From Candidatus Helarchaeota archaeon (GTDB lineage Archaea > Asgardarchaeota > Lokiarchaeia > Helarchaeales > RDOG01): a stretch of DNA of 61,870 nt. The stretch covers positions 1 to 61,870 of the forward strand of contig JALGVI010000008.1 of NCBI GenBank assembly GCA_029838215.1. The letters run 5' to 3'. A model generated the notes under the pieces. It was not told the DNA's origin. It did not search any database and worked only from the letters and a program-made list of their open reading frames with translations. Below, piece by piece: positions 61,826 to 61,870 of the stretch. The translations under genes and the position numbers were made by a program. Each line of letters starts with the position of its first letter. Position 1 is the first letter of the stretch.

Positions 61826-61842
61826 GCACGCCCCGGGCGTGC
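61826..61842. repeat. GC-rich palindrome near the right edge
   Basis: GCACGCCC, one base, then GGGCGTGC: perfect 8-bp arms. The last ~80 nt of the window are far more GC-rich than anything else here. Confidence 0.6.
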
Positions 61843-61870
61843 TGGTGAGTGTCAGGTGACTTCACGGAGC

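Overview
The window looks like a chromosomal segment of an Asgard (Promethearchaeota-type) archaeon. It is AT-rich, uses ATG/GTG/TTG starts with GGTGA/GGAG-type ribosome sites and TATA-box promoters, and carries archaeal markers: translation factor aIF1A, a tRNA-His with a bulge-helix-bulge intron, geranylgeranyl reductase and an RCK potassium channel. The Asgard placement rests on eukaryote-like genes lying among them: a Rab-like GTPase (50352-50915), a second Ras-like GTPase (22667-23185), an Rpn11-like JAMM protease (15961-16689) and two longin-like membrane proteins (40603-42552). It is inference from gene content; no rRNA is present. No CRISPR array or insertion sequence was seen.

Layout. 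1-1776: a cut-off PHP-domain membrane protein, a coiled-coil membrane protein and a GNAT acetyltransferase. 1949-5836: a plus-strand run of two DUF2889-like proteins, a PHP hydrolase, a DUF169 protein and an ADP-forming acyl-CoA synthetase alpha subunit. 5842-13662: a B12/radical SAM protein, a two-headed winged-helix regulator, a TPR protein, a CitG-like protein, a small RHH protein, a membrane protein and an MFS-type transporter. 13872-21159: a Gfo/Idh/MocA oxidoreductase, a zinc-ribbon protein divergent from the JAMM protease, geranylgeranyl reductase, and a second acyl-CoA synthetase alpha subunit divergent from a thiolase/DUF35 pair. 21182-25948: membrane proteins, an unassigned structured RNA (22430-22576), a GTPase, hisF, hisI and a small wHTH protein. 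26038-27294: an M24 peptidase remnant beside a more GC-rich pair with a degenerate RecA-like protein. 27806-29426: tRNA-His back to back with hisS.

29557-42552: many membrane proteins, an EFR1-type flavodoxin/ferredoxin, a K+ channel, an MBL-fold hydrolase overlapping a nitroreductase, a HEAT protein, and a tight operon of two longin-like membrane proteins, a large membrane protein, an unknown protein and uvrC. 42980-46807: SDR, ThDP enzyme and a DUF39-ferredoxin fusion, probably one operon. 47003-52310: radical SAM, aIF1A, TIGR00725/LOG, PSTK/KTI12-like kinase, Rab-like GTPase and an oxidoreductase.

52444-61785 is an accessory region. A four-gene minus-strand operon encodes two proteins that share a duplicated N-terminal domain, a CxxC/SHIIP treble-clef protein and a 1269-residue protein with a PD-(D/E)xK-like domain, a P-loop NTPase and a long helical tail. 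This resembles Avs-type nuclease-STAND defence proteins, and it is the best candidate here for an undescribed system. Beyond it lie a small unknown protein, 14-bp direct repeats, a protein with weak UDG-fold resemblance, small membrane proteins and a GC-rich end.
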